Positions 23,797 to 39,899 of a stretch of DNA of 64,000 nucleotides are shown in pieces; within the stretch, counting starts at the first letter, position 1, and each line of letters begins with the position of its first letter. The stretch lies in NCBI GenBank assembly GCA_021613335.1, contig JAJTWR010000365.1, positions 1 to 64,000 on the forward strand, written 5' to 3'. A program made the position numbers and the translations under genes. The notes below the pieces were generated by a model. That model ran no database searches. It had not been told where the DNA came from and saw only the letters and a list, made by a program, of their open reading frames with translations. Source of the DNA: Whitmania pigra (Eukaryota > Annelida > Clitellata > Hirudinida > Haemopidae).

Positions 23797-24436
23797 TTTC
23801 TCAGTATAAACTGTACACTTGAAAAATCAATACAACTCTACGCAGTCTCAGTCAATAACTTGAACGAGGAAAGAGCTAAATGAGAAGATCAACAAAGATC
23901 AAAGAATAAATTCATGATTTTTTTTAAAATATTACACAAAATTTAAACAATCAAACATTTATTTAATTTTATAATCTATATTTTTCAAGCTCAAATAACG
24001 TAAATAGCGCAAATATATTCATATATTTTTTTACTGAAATATTTTTCAATATTTTATAATACAAGCAAGAATAATTATTTCTAGTTTAAATTGTTTATTG
24101 CCTTTGTCTATTTGTGTCAAAAATAAATTAAGCGTACAAAGTCAGTTGATTCAGTTTTAATCTCAGATACCGTTTAGCAATAATACTTGACAGCAAATGT
24201 TCAGTTTGCAGTAAACCAAAAAATTTAAATAAAATGTCTTATAACAATGTTAATTCTTTCAAATATTAGAATGGGTCCAAATTTTAAGCGATGTTTTATT
24301 TTAGTCGTTTGTTCACGGTTCGATTGTTGCCTTAGCTGATGAAATGATGATGAAACAGATATTATGAAAACATTTCTTAGTATTTTACGGAGGGGGTTTC
24401 TTCGCCCGGTGAGTAACTGATAAGTGTCAGTTAAGT
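23797..24436. other. Upstream region of the nucleolin-like gene
   Basis: AT-rich sequence 5' of the minus-strand gene. It presumably holds its promoter and 5' UTR. I see no clear TATA box at a convincing distance and no other gene. Confidence 0.4.
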
Positions 24437-25413
24437 TACCGTGTTTCGTAATATTATTTATTTATTTATTTATTTAAGCCCTAGTTAATATCGTCAGCCG
24501 GCATTTATGGTCGCACCATAGTTCTGTTGCAGTACAATAATATGTTGAATTATAAGCTATTAATTTAATATCAGTGAAATTTTAGTGAAATATTAATATA
24601 ATAAAGTACCGATAATAAAAATTGTATTTACTATTAGTATGTATATGTCAAATACAAGCAGATACTGCAAACACAATAACACAATTGCATCGGGTTGTGT
24701 TTATGAATTTTTTAAAGTATTTGTGCGTCATATTTGTAACAGATTTACCTTATTTCGACAATATGAGCGCAAAAAGGAAAAGCTATTTTACCGAACGCAA
24801 GAAAGGAATCGTGGAAAACTCACTGGACAGGAAACTTACGAATTTTTGTAATGAAAATAAATTGGATATCCGAATGAACCGCAAATGGCGAGCAAAGTTT
24901 GATGACCTCAGTTAACAGGTGGATGAGGGGAAAGCTAAGAAGTGCAAGTGTGGATAAAAAAACTCTAGAAAGCTTAACCTGGGAGAAATTGTGAGGCAAG
25001 GTACATGAACAAGAAATTCTCATTTAAGGAGAGTTCTTGCTAAACATGAAAGATTGAGACCAATGGTTCTACGGGAAATGGATTAGCAAGAAGTTCAGGC
25101 AGGAATTCAGAGTTTGGAAAATTATAATGGTGGTCCAGAAGAAGTTCATACGAGTGTATTTGATTAAAAATTATTTAAAAAATACTCTAACTGGAGGGTT
25201 TTATAATATTCTTGTGAAATATTTATTTTATTAGTAAGTGATTAAAACCATGCTCTAAATCTCTTGTAGCTTAATAATTTGTAATAACATAAACAATAAT
25301 CTGGTGTTTTCTTGTTTATGAAAATACAAGACATCCTCCGAAAATAAGCATTAGCCAGCCATTTGGAGCAAAAATTAAAGTATGAAACTGTTTATTTCCG
25401 GGGAAACACGGTA
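24437..25413 (+). mobile_element. Decayed pogo-like DNA transposon
   Basis: The left end reads TACCGTGTTTC and the right end is its inverted copy GGGGAAACACGGTA. TA at both ends is consistent with a TA target site. A further inner match (CCGAAAATAAGC near 25340) is typical of the ends of such elements. Inside, about 24763-24915 on the plus strand, an open frame starting MSAKRKSYFTERKK and ending RKWRAKFDDLS resembles the N-terminal helix-turn-helix domain of pogo/CENP-B-type transposases. Translation then hits stops, with KAKKCKCG-like remnants beyond. The element is dead. Family assignment rests on motif resemblance only. Confidence 0.65.
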
Positions 25414-29255
<3,842 letters not shown>

Positions 29256-29889
29256 TAACAAAATAATTTTATAAAATGATGATTTGACAATGGTTCTCAA
29301 CGGTAGCAATGTCAATGCTATTAATAGCACCTTGGAAAAACCCAGACAAGGGTCACAGGTCAAGTTGACGTTTACGTGTCAAACATCTGTGCCCTGTTTC
29401 GCTCCATAAGTTCAAGTAAATAAATTATGATGATTTAATAATAGTAATCGTAAAAATGAATGACTGACGCAACAGTAAATAAATTATGACAATTAGGTTC
29501 GATGTTTCGTGGTTACAGAAGCAATGTAGCGTGTAACCACGTTTTGGTAATTTTGGCCAGTAATGAAATTTATTGACAATTATTATTTAACTTATTGATA
29601 GTAATAATTATAATCATATAATCATAATATTATTATTAAATAATGGCCAACCAGGGTTGGAGTTAATTTTAGAAGCGAAACTTTCCGACATTTTTAAAAG
29701 CTTTATCACAAGTGTAAACAAAGGAAACTCCCACGGTCATATTTTTGTTCACTAAATTAATAACAATAACAATAATCATGATAATAATGATGATGATGAT
29801 GATGATGATGACGATGACGATGACGATAACGATGACGATGATGATGATGACGATGACGATTGTAATGATAATATAAATGATTCCTACAG

Positions 29890-32470
29890 ATGAAAGAGAA
29901 ATCCAAAAACGCAGCCAGGTCGAGAAGAGAAAAGGAAAACACGGAGTTCTACGAACTTGCCAAACTCCTCCCACTTCCGGCCGCCATCACCAACCAATTG
30001 GATAAGGCTTCTATAATTAGACTGACAACCAGCTACCTCAAGATGAGAATGCTTTTTCCCGACGGTGGGTGGTTTTAATGAGTGATGGAATGAAAGATTG
30101 GTTGATGAATGGGTAAATGAATGAGTAGATGAATGATCGGATGGATGGATGAATTCAAGAGAGACTGAGTGCCTTGACGAATGTTTGAGTGAACGATTGT
30201 TGAATGAACTGGATGATTGATTGGTTGAATTGAAGAATGGGTGAATGTGAGAGTGAATTAATGAAGGAATAAATGTGAATGAATGAATGAATAAAATTAT
30301 CGCGGAATAATGCACTTTAATTCTTTGCCGTCATCTTGATTAACATAACATTCACGATGCCATGGAAATATGCTTCGTTATAAATTCTTATATTGATGTT
30401 GTTTGTTCGACGACAAATTTGAACTTTGTTGTTATTGTTCGAGAGGCTTTCTTTGGTTCTGAACACGAACGCAAATAAAATTAAATTACAAATATTTAAT
30501 TAACGAAGAAACATAAATTAATATTTTTGATTTTAAATAAATTTTAATAATGCTGGATAAATGGATGAATGAATAATACAATAGTCATAATTGCTATAAG
30601 AAGTCAATGCCATGACTCTGATTAATTACAAAAGATTTAATGGAACTCAAGGCATTCGTTTATTGGCTGCCATTTCATGTCATAGGCGTGGTCATCGGCA
30701 CGGTAACCAATTAGGTGTTCAATTAGAGGTGATATTAATTATGCTTATTTTGGTATCAAATATGAATACGCATTAAAAATATAAAAACCTACTGAATATT
30801 TATTAGCTAACTGAACATTATGTTATTATAAATAAGTATTAATTAATATTCAATGATAACGACCATTTATCGCATGATAGAAACATTTGATTTTGTTTTT
30901 CTTAAAAATGCAAAATAAGCAAAAATAAAGAACATGCAAATACTAGCATACACTTTAAATATAATTGTAATTAAAATGAAATTAGTACTCAAAATAATAT
31001 TAATAATAATCATCATCAAAATCGGAATTTCTGACCAATTAGGATAACTCCATGAATGACTAAGGTGATGAAGAAAATGACAAGGACGATAATGATGGTA
31101 ATGATGATGATGATTATTATTATGACGATGATGCTGATGACCATGTTAATGCAGTGTACGTGCCTCGATTCGTGGGGTTAGAAGGTCAACTCTGGCACTT
31201 AAACGACGCATCCTGTACGGTCATTAAGTCCTTATCATCGTAACTATCATCATTACCACTATCATCATCACCATCATCGTTATCATCACCTAAGTCAAAA
31301 TATTTAGTCTTTCCTCATTTTCCATTTACAGCCACAATGATATTTCGTTATTAAGATAGGAACAAATGATGTGCTTATGAATGAGTGGGTAAACGGTTGG
31401 ACGTATGGTTAAGATGGATGAATGGATGGAGGAATCGATGTAGGGATAAGATGGATGGATGGATGGAGGAATCGATGTAGGGATAAGATGGATGGATGGG
31501 CATAATGATGATCCAGCTAATCGTGTGAATAGCACAAAAATGAAAGTAAAAGAGCAAACATCTCGAAAGCAGTTATGAGATTAAAAGGAGGATAGAAACA
31601 GATTTCTGAGATCAAAATAAATATTTTCCAGGTGGATGAGTGTGGCTAGTCCCTAGAGTGAGTGAGTGAGTGAGTGAGTGAGTGAATGAGTGAGTGAGTG
31701 AGTGAGTGAGTGAGTGAGTGAGTGAGTGAATGAGTGAGTGAGTGAGTTACTAAGCGAGCGAGCAGCCATACATCACAAATGAGCGATTGATTCGTCTTTT
31801 GTCATCTCTCACCACTCCATTGATCAGTGGATGCGGATGGATGGATAGTGCGAAAAGAAATAAGAAGATGGTGTGCTAAACTTCCAAGTTTACGATGAAA
31901 GGAAGGAAGACCGATCAAGGAATATTAATAGCTGTTTTTTTTTAATTGCTTAATCGATGAATAAAAAATAATTGTTTTAGAAATGATAAAATTACTTACT
32001 TATTAATAATATATAGTTTTTTATTAACTGTTTGTTAATTAATTAAATTAATACATTAATAATTTTATCAAAAATGATTCTTAATCTATTTTATATTTGC
32101 TCGGCACCGATGTCTGCTCGGACTGCCCCAGTGCACACACGCCACATGAAATAATTCGACAGTTTTTAACCAAATATAGCCTTTACCACTTATTATTAAT
32201 AATGAAATGCTAATAAAAAAATATTTGTGAAAACTCACTCACCCATCCACCACCCATCCACTCATCTACCCACCCATACATATAAATCAGTCGTGAAATC
32301 TGACGTGCGCTCACTTGATCACGTGTCCAATTGTGAAGATGATGACGTCATTGAAGGACAATACGTTCGTGAGGAGCAACAGATAACAAAAACAACGACT
32401 CCCGCAACGACAACAATAATAAGCCAAATAAAGGAGTGGTGATGATGATGATGATGACGATGACGATGAC

Positions 32471-32554
<84 letters not shown>

Positions 32555-32569
32555 TGATGATGATGATGG

Positions 32570-32646
<77 letters not shown>

Positions 32647-32647
32647 C

Positions 32648-32694
<47 letters not shown>

Positions 32695-35600
32695 GTGCTA
32701 ATGTTAATGATGGTATATGCGATGACAGTTTTAGTAGAGGTGCTAGTGTTAATCAATAATTATTTTATTCATTATTTAATTATGTTTTTTTCGCTTACTA
32801 AATAACAAATTATTTACACGTATTATATTAACAGTTACGCAACAAAATATTTACTGATCTAATTATGCCACGCCTACTCTTCAAAATATAGTCTTTTCTT
32901 AATTTCAGATCGATTCAGAATCATAGGTTTTTAGCATGGCGGAGAATGACGTCATCTTCGAATATTTTTTTTATCGATTTCAAGGTCAGAATTTAAAAAA
33001 AAATGTCACCTCACATTACTTTTATAATTCAATTTAATATTCAATTAAGTTGTTATTGTTATTTTTAATTTCATTTCACAAAGCGGGCGATAATCGATAA
33101 TTATCGGACGAGACGAAGATGGAGCAATTGTTCAAAAACATAAAAAGAGGCAGGCTTGATTTGTCTTGAGTCCAATTTTTTATTCGACATTCTTTATTCT
33201 GTTCCCTCTCAACAGGGGGCGATTTGACGAGTGATTTGGGAAGGGAATGGGGTGAGGAGAATGATTGAAGGGGTCAGTGGATGAGTAGGGTTGAGTGCAG
33301 CCCCTGATTTAGGGGTGGTCGGAGTGTGCCACTGCACCAGGGCTGTCATCTAGGTAAGTCCAGCCAGGGTTAATGGTTGAGTGAGTTGATAGCAAGGTAA
33401 GATTTAAAGGGTGGATGGATGGATTTTCGAAAATAAATTATTATAAAATAAATTGAAGCCAATTAAATATTAATTATTACATCACGTCGATTAACACGAA
33501 ATAAATTTTTCAATGAACGAAAGTCGTTCTGAATGAATCGTATTATTGATCCATGTCTTTTCTAAATCATTTGTGTCAATTCGTCTCGCACAATGATTTT
33601 CTTCTTTTTCATCTTTCCATCTATCCGTCCTTCCATCCATTCATCCATCCTTCCGTTCGTTTATTCGTTCATCCGTCCGTCATTCCATCTATCCATTTAA
33701 TAATATTATAATATTTAAAATATTTTTAAAATGATAAATGTATCTCTATATCATTATACAATAATATTTGTTTAATAATATATTAAGTTGTATTATTATA
33801 ATTATATATATATATTTATTTATTTATTACAACTAATACTGCCATTAAATCCAGGATTGGGTGACGGATGGGGCAGAATGGTACCCCAACTGTCGTCACG
33901 TGAGAAGGAATTGGGCTCTCAGATCCTTCAGACGTTGGACGGTTTCGTTTTCGTCGTCGGCCAGGACGGGAAAATCCTCTACATCTCAGAAACGGTTTCG
34001 GTTCACCTCGGACTCTCACAGGTGACTTAGGTTGCTCGCTCATGCGTGACCATGAAAGAACCATCTTCATGGAAAACGCTCATTAGCCGGCCAAGCGTGT
34101 CGATTGATTTATAATCAATAGCATTTCATCGTCGTTGTCTATTCAATTTCACCGTGGTTCATTGCACCCAATCCAGGTGGAGTTAACAGGTAACAACATC
34201 TACGAATACCTTCATCCCGACGATCACGAAGAGATGTTAGCTCTGCTCAATTCTTTCCACGCGCCAACTGAAGATCAATTTCATGCGCACCATGGTGAGT
34301 TTCATGTGGATTACTCTGACAAATTAATTCTTATTATTAATAATTAGTAATAATGAAAAAGAAGAAGATGATGATAATGATCGTAATAATGAAGACGGTG
34401 ATGATGATAATGATGGTAATGACGGCGACGACGCCGACGTCTAACAGTTGACGCGTGTCACTCTTATGCTGGTAATTTATGAATGAGGCAAGAATGAAAA
34501 ATTTTAATAATAATATTAATATTAATATTATATTATATATCTCCAATATCTCCAGATTGCGAAGCTTCCAGATCTTTTTTCGTGAGAATGAAATGCGTTC
34601 TTGCCAAAAGAAATGCCGGTCTCACTTCAAGCGGCTTCAAGGTAACGAATGAAGGAATTAATGAATGAAATAATAGATGGATGAATGAATGAATGAAATA
34701 ATAGATGGATGAATGAATGAATGAAATAATAGATGGATGAATGAATGAATGAATGAAATAATAGATGGATGAATGAATGAATGAATGAAATAATAGATGG
34801 ATGAATGAATGAATGAAATAATAGATGGAAGTGTGAATGATGAAGGAATAAATGAAAAAAAATTAAAATAAATAAATCATTGAATCAATCAATCACAACA
34901 AATGTTGACCATTTCAGGTTTAAAATAGTTCTAATCGTGATTCATTTCATTAATTTCTTTAATTATTCTTCGGTTTATTTATTGATTAATTCATTATATC
35001 CATCCATCTTTCCGCCTTCTTTTCATCCAGGTAATCCACTGTAGTGGTTACCTGAAGGTTCGCCTTTTTCCGAGCAACTACTTCAGCAGCAACAACAACA
35101 ACAACAACTCTTCGTCATCAACCACCATCAACAACAATAACAACAGCAACGGTGTTTCCAGCTCAAACCCATCCACACCGAACAACAACATCAGCAGCAA
35201 CACCATCAACAACAGCAACAACACCTGTCAACACTACTATCAGCAACACGTCGGTCTGGTCGCCATTGGCAACTCGTTGCCTAGCAGCACGGCAACCGAG
35301 ATACGCCTCTTCAGCAACATGTTCATGTTCAGGGCAAGTCTCGACCTCAAGTTGATCTTCCTCGATGCCAGAGTTTCACAGTTGACTGGCTACGAGCCTC
35401 AGGAGCTTGTGGAAAAGACACTTTACAGATTCGTCCACGCCAATGATGCCGCATCTCTACAGTACGCCCACCACACGCGTGAGACAAATCACTACTTTGG
35501 CTGGTCTGAGTATGGAGCGAATGAATTTTGGTTCTTAACCCGGGAGGATCAGGGACGTCATTTTAGGGAGGGGCAGGGGAAAATGGCAAAAAAGTTGTCA

Positions 35601-38393
35601 TCCTCAACTCTTCAAGTTGGCCCCACCCAACCCCCTTGGAGATAAGCTGAAATGACGTCCCTGGGAAGAGGGTAGATTTGTGAAGCCGCTTGTAGTTGAA
35701 GCTGAGTTTCTTTATCTGGTCAATTCAATGTTTGTAAACATTACGAGACATTACGATAAAATATGTCATCAGCCAATTCCGAAATACTGAGAGAATGTCT
35801 GACAATATAGAAATTGATTGGTCGATCGATTGTCAATCAACAATGACAACATCATTGTCATAATCATCAAAAACACAAGCAGCCTAATTGAGTAGAGATA
35901 CAAAAGTTTTGTTTGGTTGTTTGCCTACGACTTCTTGAGTTCATTAACAATTGACAGCTACGAATTAATAATTAATGAGCTTTAACCACACCCACAGTGC
36001 TCAGCAAAGGTCAGGTGACCACCAAGTACTTCAGGTTTCTGACAAAAGGTGGGGGATGGGTTTGGATGCAGAGTCATGCCACAATCGTGCACAACAGCAG
36101 GTCGTCGAGGCCTCACTGCGTCGTCAGCGTTACTTACGTCATGAGGTGACTAACTAGCTGAATAATAAGTTAGCTTATTACTGACTGAGTAATTAGATAT
36201 CTTATTACTGACTATTAGACTCTTACAATTATCGATCGGTATTAATAATTGCAAAATTTATCGATATTATTGATCAATATTAATAATTACCAAATTTATT
36301 GATATTAATAATTAGTATTAATAATCAGACAAATGTTAAACAATGATGTTTTATTTAGTAGTTGAATTATTTTTGAATATATTTTCTTTAGATATTTCAT
36401 TTTGTAATCGTGACATGTTCGCTTTAAGTGATAATGGTTCGATACACCAGTCTCGACAAATTGATTTAATAGTCAGATAATTTTATTACTAATATTAGTA
36501 ATATTATTAATAAATTAACCTTCCAATCAATCAATCATCAGCGAGATCCAGGCAAGACATCTCCAACTTCAGGTAGACCAGGTGACTTCGGGAAGAGACG
36601 TCTATCTTTACGGTAATGGAATTCAGAGAAACGGCAGCAAATCTGGAAAGAAATCAAAACGGGCCTCGTGCATCATGAACAACAACAACGACAACAACAG
36701 CAGCATCCACTCCAACAACAACAACAACAACAATAATATCGCCATTAACTACACCAACAACAATTGCTGCACAGACAACGACATCAATTTACGAAGCGAA
36801 ATCCATAGCTCAAAAACGACTCAACCTTTCATCGGCGGCTCCGTCTATCCATCGCCGATGATGAACAGCTGTCGGCTGGAGTACTACAGGAAGCCGAATT
36901 CCGACTCGGTCGATGAAATTGCCCAAACATCTCCGCAGAAATTCAATGGAAAAAAAATTATACTCGATGAGTCCTACGACGACGTTGCTTTCGAAAATCA
37001 GTCTTTCTTTGGCAGTTCGTCTGGCAGGTCGAATCAGCAGTCTGTGATCAGGGTCGCCTCGAAGCGGATAAATTTCGACAACAAGTTAGCTGGAGGATTG
37101 AAACCAGGATCGTTTACCGCAGGTTTGGAATGCATGGAGCAGTCAGTCTTTCCGACTTTGAGGGCAAACAGCGGATGTCAAGTGGAACAATTGAGCGGCG
37201 TTTTGCCATCAAATCAGCAGCTACAAATCCAGACGAATTTGAGAGGGTACGAAATGTTCAGGAACGATCCTTCGCAAGAAGTTTACAAAGAAATTCACAA
37301 TCCGCTCAACAACAACAACAGCAACAGCGTCAACTTCAACAGCATCAACTACGCTGAGTGTTTAAAATCTTTTACAATCCAGAAATCCAGGCAAACCCAT
37401 CCCTACTTCCAAGGACTGCAGTATTATCAGCACAACAATTTCAATACTCCACAAGACCTACAACAATTGCAACGCACCAATGTACATTACTGCAACAACA
37501 ACAACGAAGAGCTGAGTCAAAACAGTTGTTGCTACGAAAGCGCCAATCTTCGTCCCTCTTGTCTTGTCAATTCTGGTTACCAAGGGCTAGATGGGGGCAT
37601 GCCCCCAGATCAAAAAGCATCTAATTCCGTGAAAGTCCAGCAAAATTCAGTCATACAGTCAGTCGGGTGCTCTTACGCTGCCAGCCAGCGTGTTTCCTCG
37701 CAGATGTCGACTACCTTCAGCCCTTGCAACGTACGACCAGTGTCCAATTCGAATGGGGCAGTAAGGACGACGTCCCCCAAAAACAGAAGCGAATCAAATT
37801 CTGCACCGCTCATGGCCTCTCCGGGCCACGATAACGTCAACAAGGACTTGGTAAAGGATGGTCACAGGTCAAGCACCCTCTCCGAACCTGAACTAGGTTC
37901 CTCTGACATCAGAGGGAGTAATAGCCTCATGACCGCAATTTCAATTTCATCGAAGCTTTTCGATTCAACCTTTCCATCATCACGTGATCATCTCTCAACC
38001 AATGAGGAAAAAGAGGAAGTCGAATGCCAAACAAACGGACGTTTGGCCAGGTCAGTGACTCAAAACAAAACTGAAACCAGCAGGGAATTTCCGAACGATA
38101 TTACTTTCGCTTTTGATGAGGCAGAATTTCGACCGGTGAGACACCAGGGGACACTGCATCACTATCACGACCCACAGGTGGAAGGCCAACACATACGGTT
38201 CAGCCAGTGCGCAGGACGGATGGAACAGAATCTTTTCAGGGCCGGCTCTGGTTCCTTGAGCCAAGGAGCTTCTCTTTCGAGGATGCTGATAGACGACGAT
38301 TATTTCGATTTCTGGGTTGGGGGGGCTGGGATGAATGGTGGCTACAACCCCCACTGCGCCATGGTTCCTCCCAATTGCGATGCCAACTGTTGA
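29890..38393 (+). CDS. sim: Single-minded, bHLH-PAS transcription factor
   Basis: Seven phase-consistent exons: 29890-30064, 33855-34021, 34177-34294, 34556-34641, 35031-35478, 35998-36145, 36542-38393; 997 aa. It opens with [17 protein letters not shown], the diagnostic SIM basic region, then the helix-loop-helix ([28 protein letters not shown]). PAS-A follows ([36 protein letters not shown]), then PAS-B ([37 protein letters not shown]) and the PAC end ([15 protein letters not shown]). An Asn/Ser-rich insert of about 45 residues sits between the PAS repeats. The 617-codon last exon is Asn/Ser/Gln-rich, as expected of a transactivation region. SIM dimerises with ARNT/Tango and controls midline and neural fates. 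An AG lies directly before the ATG, so a non-coding 5' exon is likely. The protein is longer than vertebrate SIM1 (about 766 aa). Confidence 0.96.
31400..31500. repeat. Minisatellite, unit about 40 bp, in single-minded intron 1
   Basis: GGAGGAATCGATGTAGGGAT followed by AAGATGGATGGATGGAT is repeated in tandem. Confidence 0.8.
31655..31750. repeat. (GTGA)n microsatellite
   Basis: About 22 GTGA units with two A-for-G interruptions. It lies in intron 1 of single-minded. Confidence 0.95.
32436..32695. repeat. 260-bp (GAT)n array
   Basis: A nearly pure GAT array with a few GAC, GGT and GCT interruptions. It produces spurious poly-Met, poly-Asp, poly-Ile and poly-His frames. I do not regard any of them as genes. 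Confidence 0.97.
34664..34830. repeat. Minisatellite in single-minded intron 4
   Basis: A unit of roughly 28-32 bp, AATAATAGATGGATGAATGA plus a variable number of ATGA, is repeated about six times. Confidence 0.9.
35550..35663 (+). mobile_element. MITE with 17-bp terminal inverted repeats
   Basis: The left end CAGGGACGTCATTTTAG and the right end CTGAAATGACGTCCCTG are inverted copies with one mismatch, bounding 114 bp in intron 5 of single-minded. Ends beginning CAGGG suggest a hAT-type source. I see no convincing target duplication. Related longer repeats lie at 26195, 45185 and 56872. Confidence 0.8.
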
Positions 38394-39899
38394 TTGGCTA
38401 AACCATGGCTGTGAGTGGTTCTGCCCAACTACCATAGTGTAGGCTCTTCTGCGTTATCGAAGCGCTTTTTACTTTTCACGAGGTAAATAAGTCATTTACG
38501 TCTTTCTCGACAATGGGTGCGTTTTTTATCGGTCTTGTTAGTTACTTGTAGAAAATGTAATTATACTATTTAAATAGCCAACTACCCTATCAGCACATTC
38601 AAAGCCATTTTTAGATTTTTCATGAATTTATCGACGAATCAAGAATGCTTTGCGCCCTTTTAAAATTAGTTTACAAACTATGACTTTAAATCAGTGAAAA
38701 CTTATTAAATGCTTGTAGCTCCTCGATGTTAGTTAAGAATAAATGTTGTCGTGTTCCTACATTTTTAACTCATTCTTAGAGTTTTTATTAATAAACTCAA
38801 ATTCAAAAAGAATAAATTTTGAATAAAAGAAATTAATAAAAATTATTTGAAATTTTTTTTTTAAATGCATAGGTTGGCCACATTTGCGCAGCTGAAAGAA
38901 CCAACTTAAAAATACGACAAAAGTTATAAGTCGATTTTAGAGCAAAAAATGAACATGTAATTCCTTCCTTAATAAATTAATTCAATTCACGGTGAATTAT
39001 TCACTTGAAGTAAAAAAATCACTGTGCATTTCCGCACAAGGAGAAGTAACTGAATTTGAGAACAGACAAGAAAGGAGAGAAGGTTAGCACACCCCTTGAC
39101 AAGGACGGAATAGACCTTAATGGTCTTATAACACATAACAAAACAAGTTTTAAAGCAGAACTTCACCAACTGAACTCAATTCAGCAGAAACAAATTCTAA
39201 AACAGTTTCGTCAAATGTTATTCAAGCATCATTATCAGGCATGTTTAAGTGTAAACTTTTACCATTTCAAAATGTCTTTGTCATAAAATGCTAACAATAA
39301 TTAAGACAATGATAATGTTATAGATTACAATGATGATAACATCAGTCTCTGATGCAGATAGCACAAATGAAGATTACAAATTTAAGGTGAAAATTTATAG
39401 CACCTAATTAAAGTATAATTTTCAAGAGAATACTGCAAATTTGGTGGGATTGAATTATTGTATATTTTGAACAATGTAGGATATCAGAATTTTCAGAAAA
39501 CATTTTCATTGTCATAATTCCAAACAACCACAAATGAATGCAGATAAATGATACAAATACATGATTAAAAATCTCCAATAATAACAACAACAACAAGAAC
39601 AATAATAATAATAATAATAATAATATTAATAATAATAATAATAATCATCATCAACATATTGTCTACATAATTTTACAACAACAAGCACAATTAATGACAA
39701 CTTAACTACAATCAATGGCTACATTCAAGCTATTGATTCAAGGCATTAAAGATCAATTTCAGTAATATTAGTAATTATTAATATTAGTAATAGCAGTAGT
39801 AATGATAACAGTTGCTATAACTCATAACCCAACAAAACCGCTTTTGACCTTGCCATCCAAATCCATTACATCGTCCACCGTTGGTCTTTTTTTTGAGCC
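38394..39899. other. Tail-to-tail interval between single-minded and the beta-galactosidase gene
   Basis: Contains the single-minded 3' UTR with candidate AATAAA at 38738-38743, and the 3' UTR of the minus-strand gene. A 76-codon plus-strand frame at 39056-39286 begins with a non-ATG codon and matches nothing I know. An (AAT)n run lies at about 39600-39645. No gene is supported. Confidence 0.5.

Larger units (their letters stand above)
30065..33854 (+). other. Large first intron of single-minded, repeat-rich
   Basis: A 3.8-kb intron with no coding signal. It holds degenerate (TGAA/GGAT)n sequence at 30080-30300, a minisatellite at 31400-31500, a (GTGA)n run at 31655-31750 and a large (GAT)n array at 32436-32695. 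Two perfect TGACGTCA palindromes lie at 32343-32350 and 32947-32954. Long first introns of developmental regulators often carry enhancers; nothing here proves that. Confidence 0.6.

Noticed and set aside
29669..30315. Minus-strand frames of 101 and 143 codons opposite the first single-minded exon
   Set aside because: Shadows of the bHLH exon and of (GAT)n and (GAAT)n repeats; no family resemblance.
32319..32805. Poly-Met/poly-Asp and poly-Ile/poly-His frames of up to 145 codons
   Set aside because: They are translations of the (GAT)n array in single-minded intron 1.
38052..38435. Minus-strand 127-codon frame
   Set aside because: Antisense of the last single-minded exon; no homology recognised.
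39056..39286. A small gene between single-minded and the beta-galactosidase gene
   Set aside because: The frame starts at a non-ATG codon, ends in AT-rich sequence and has no recognisable motif.
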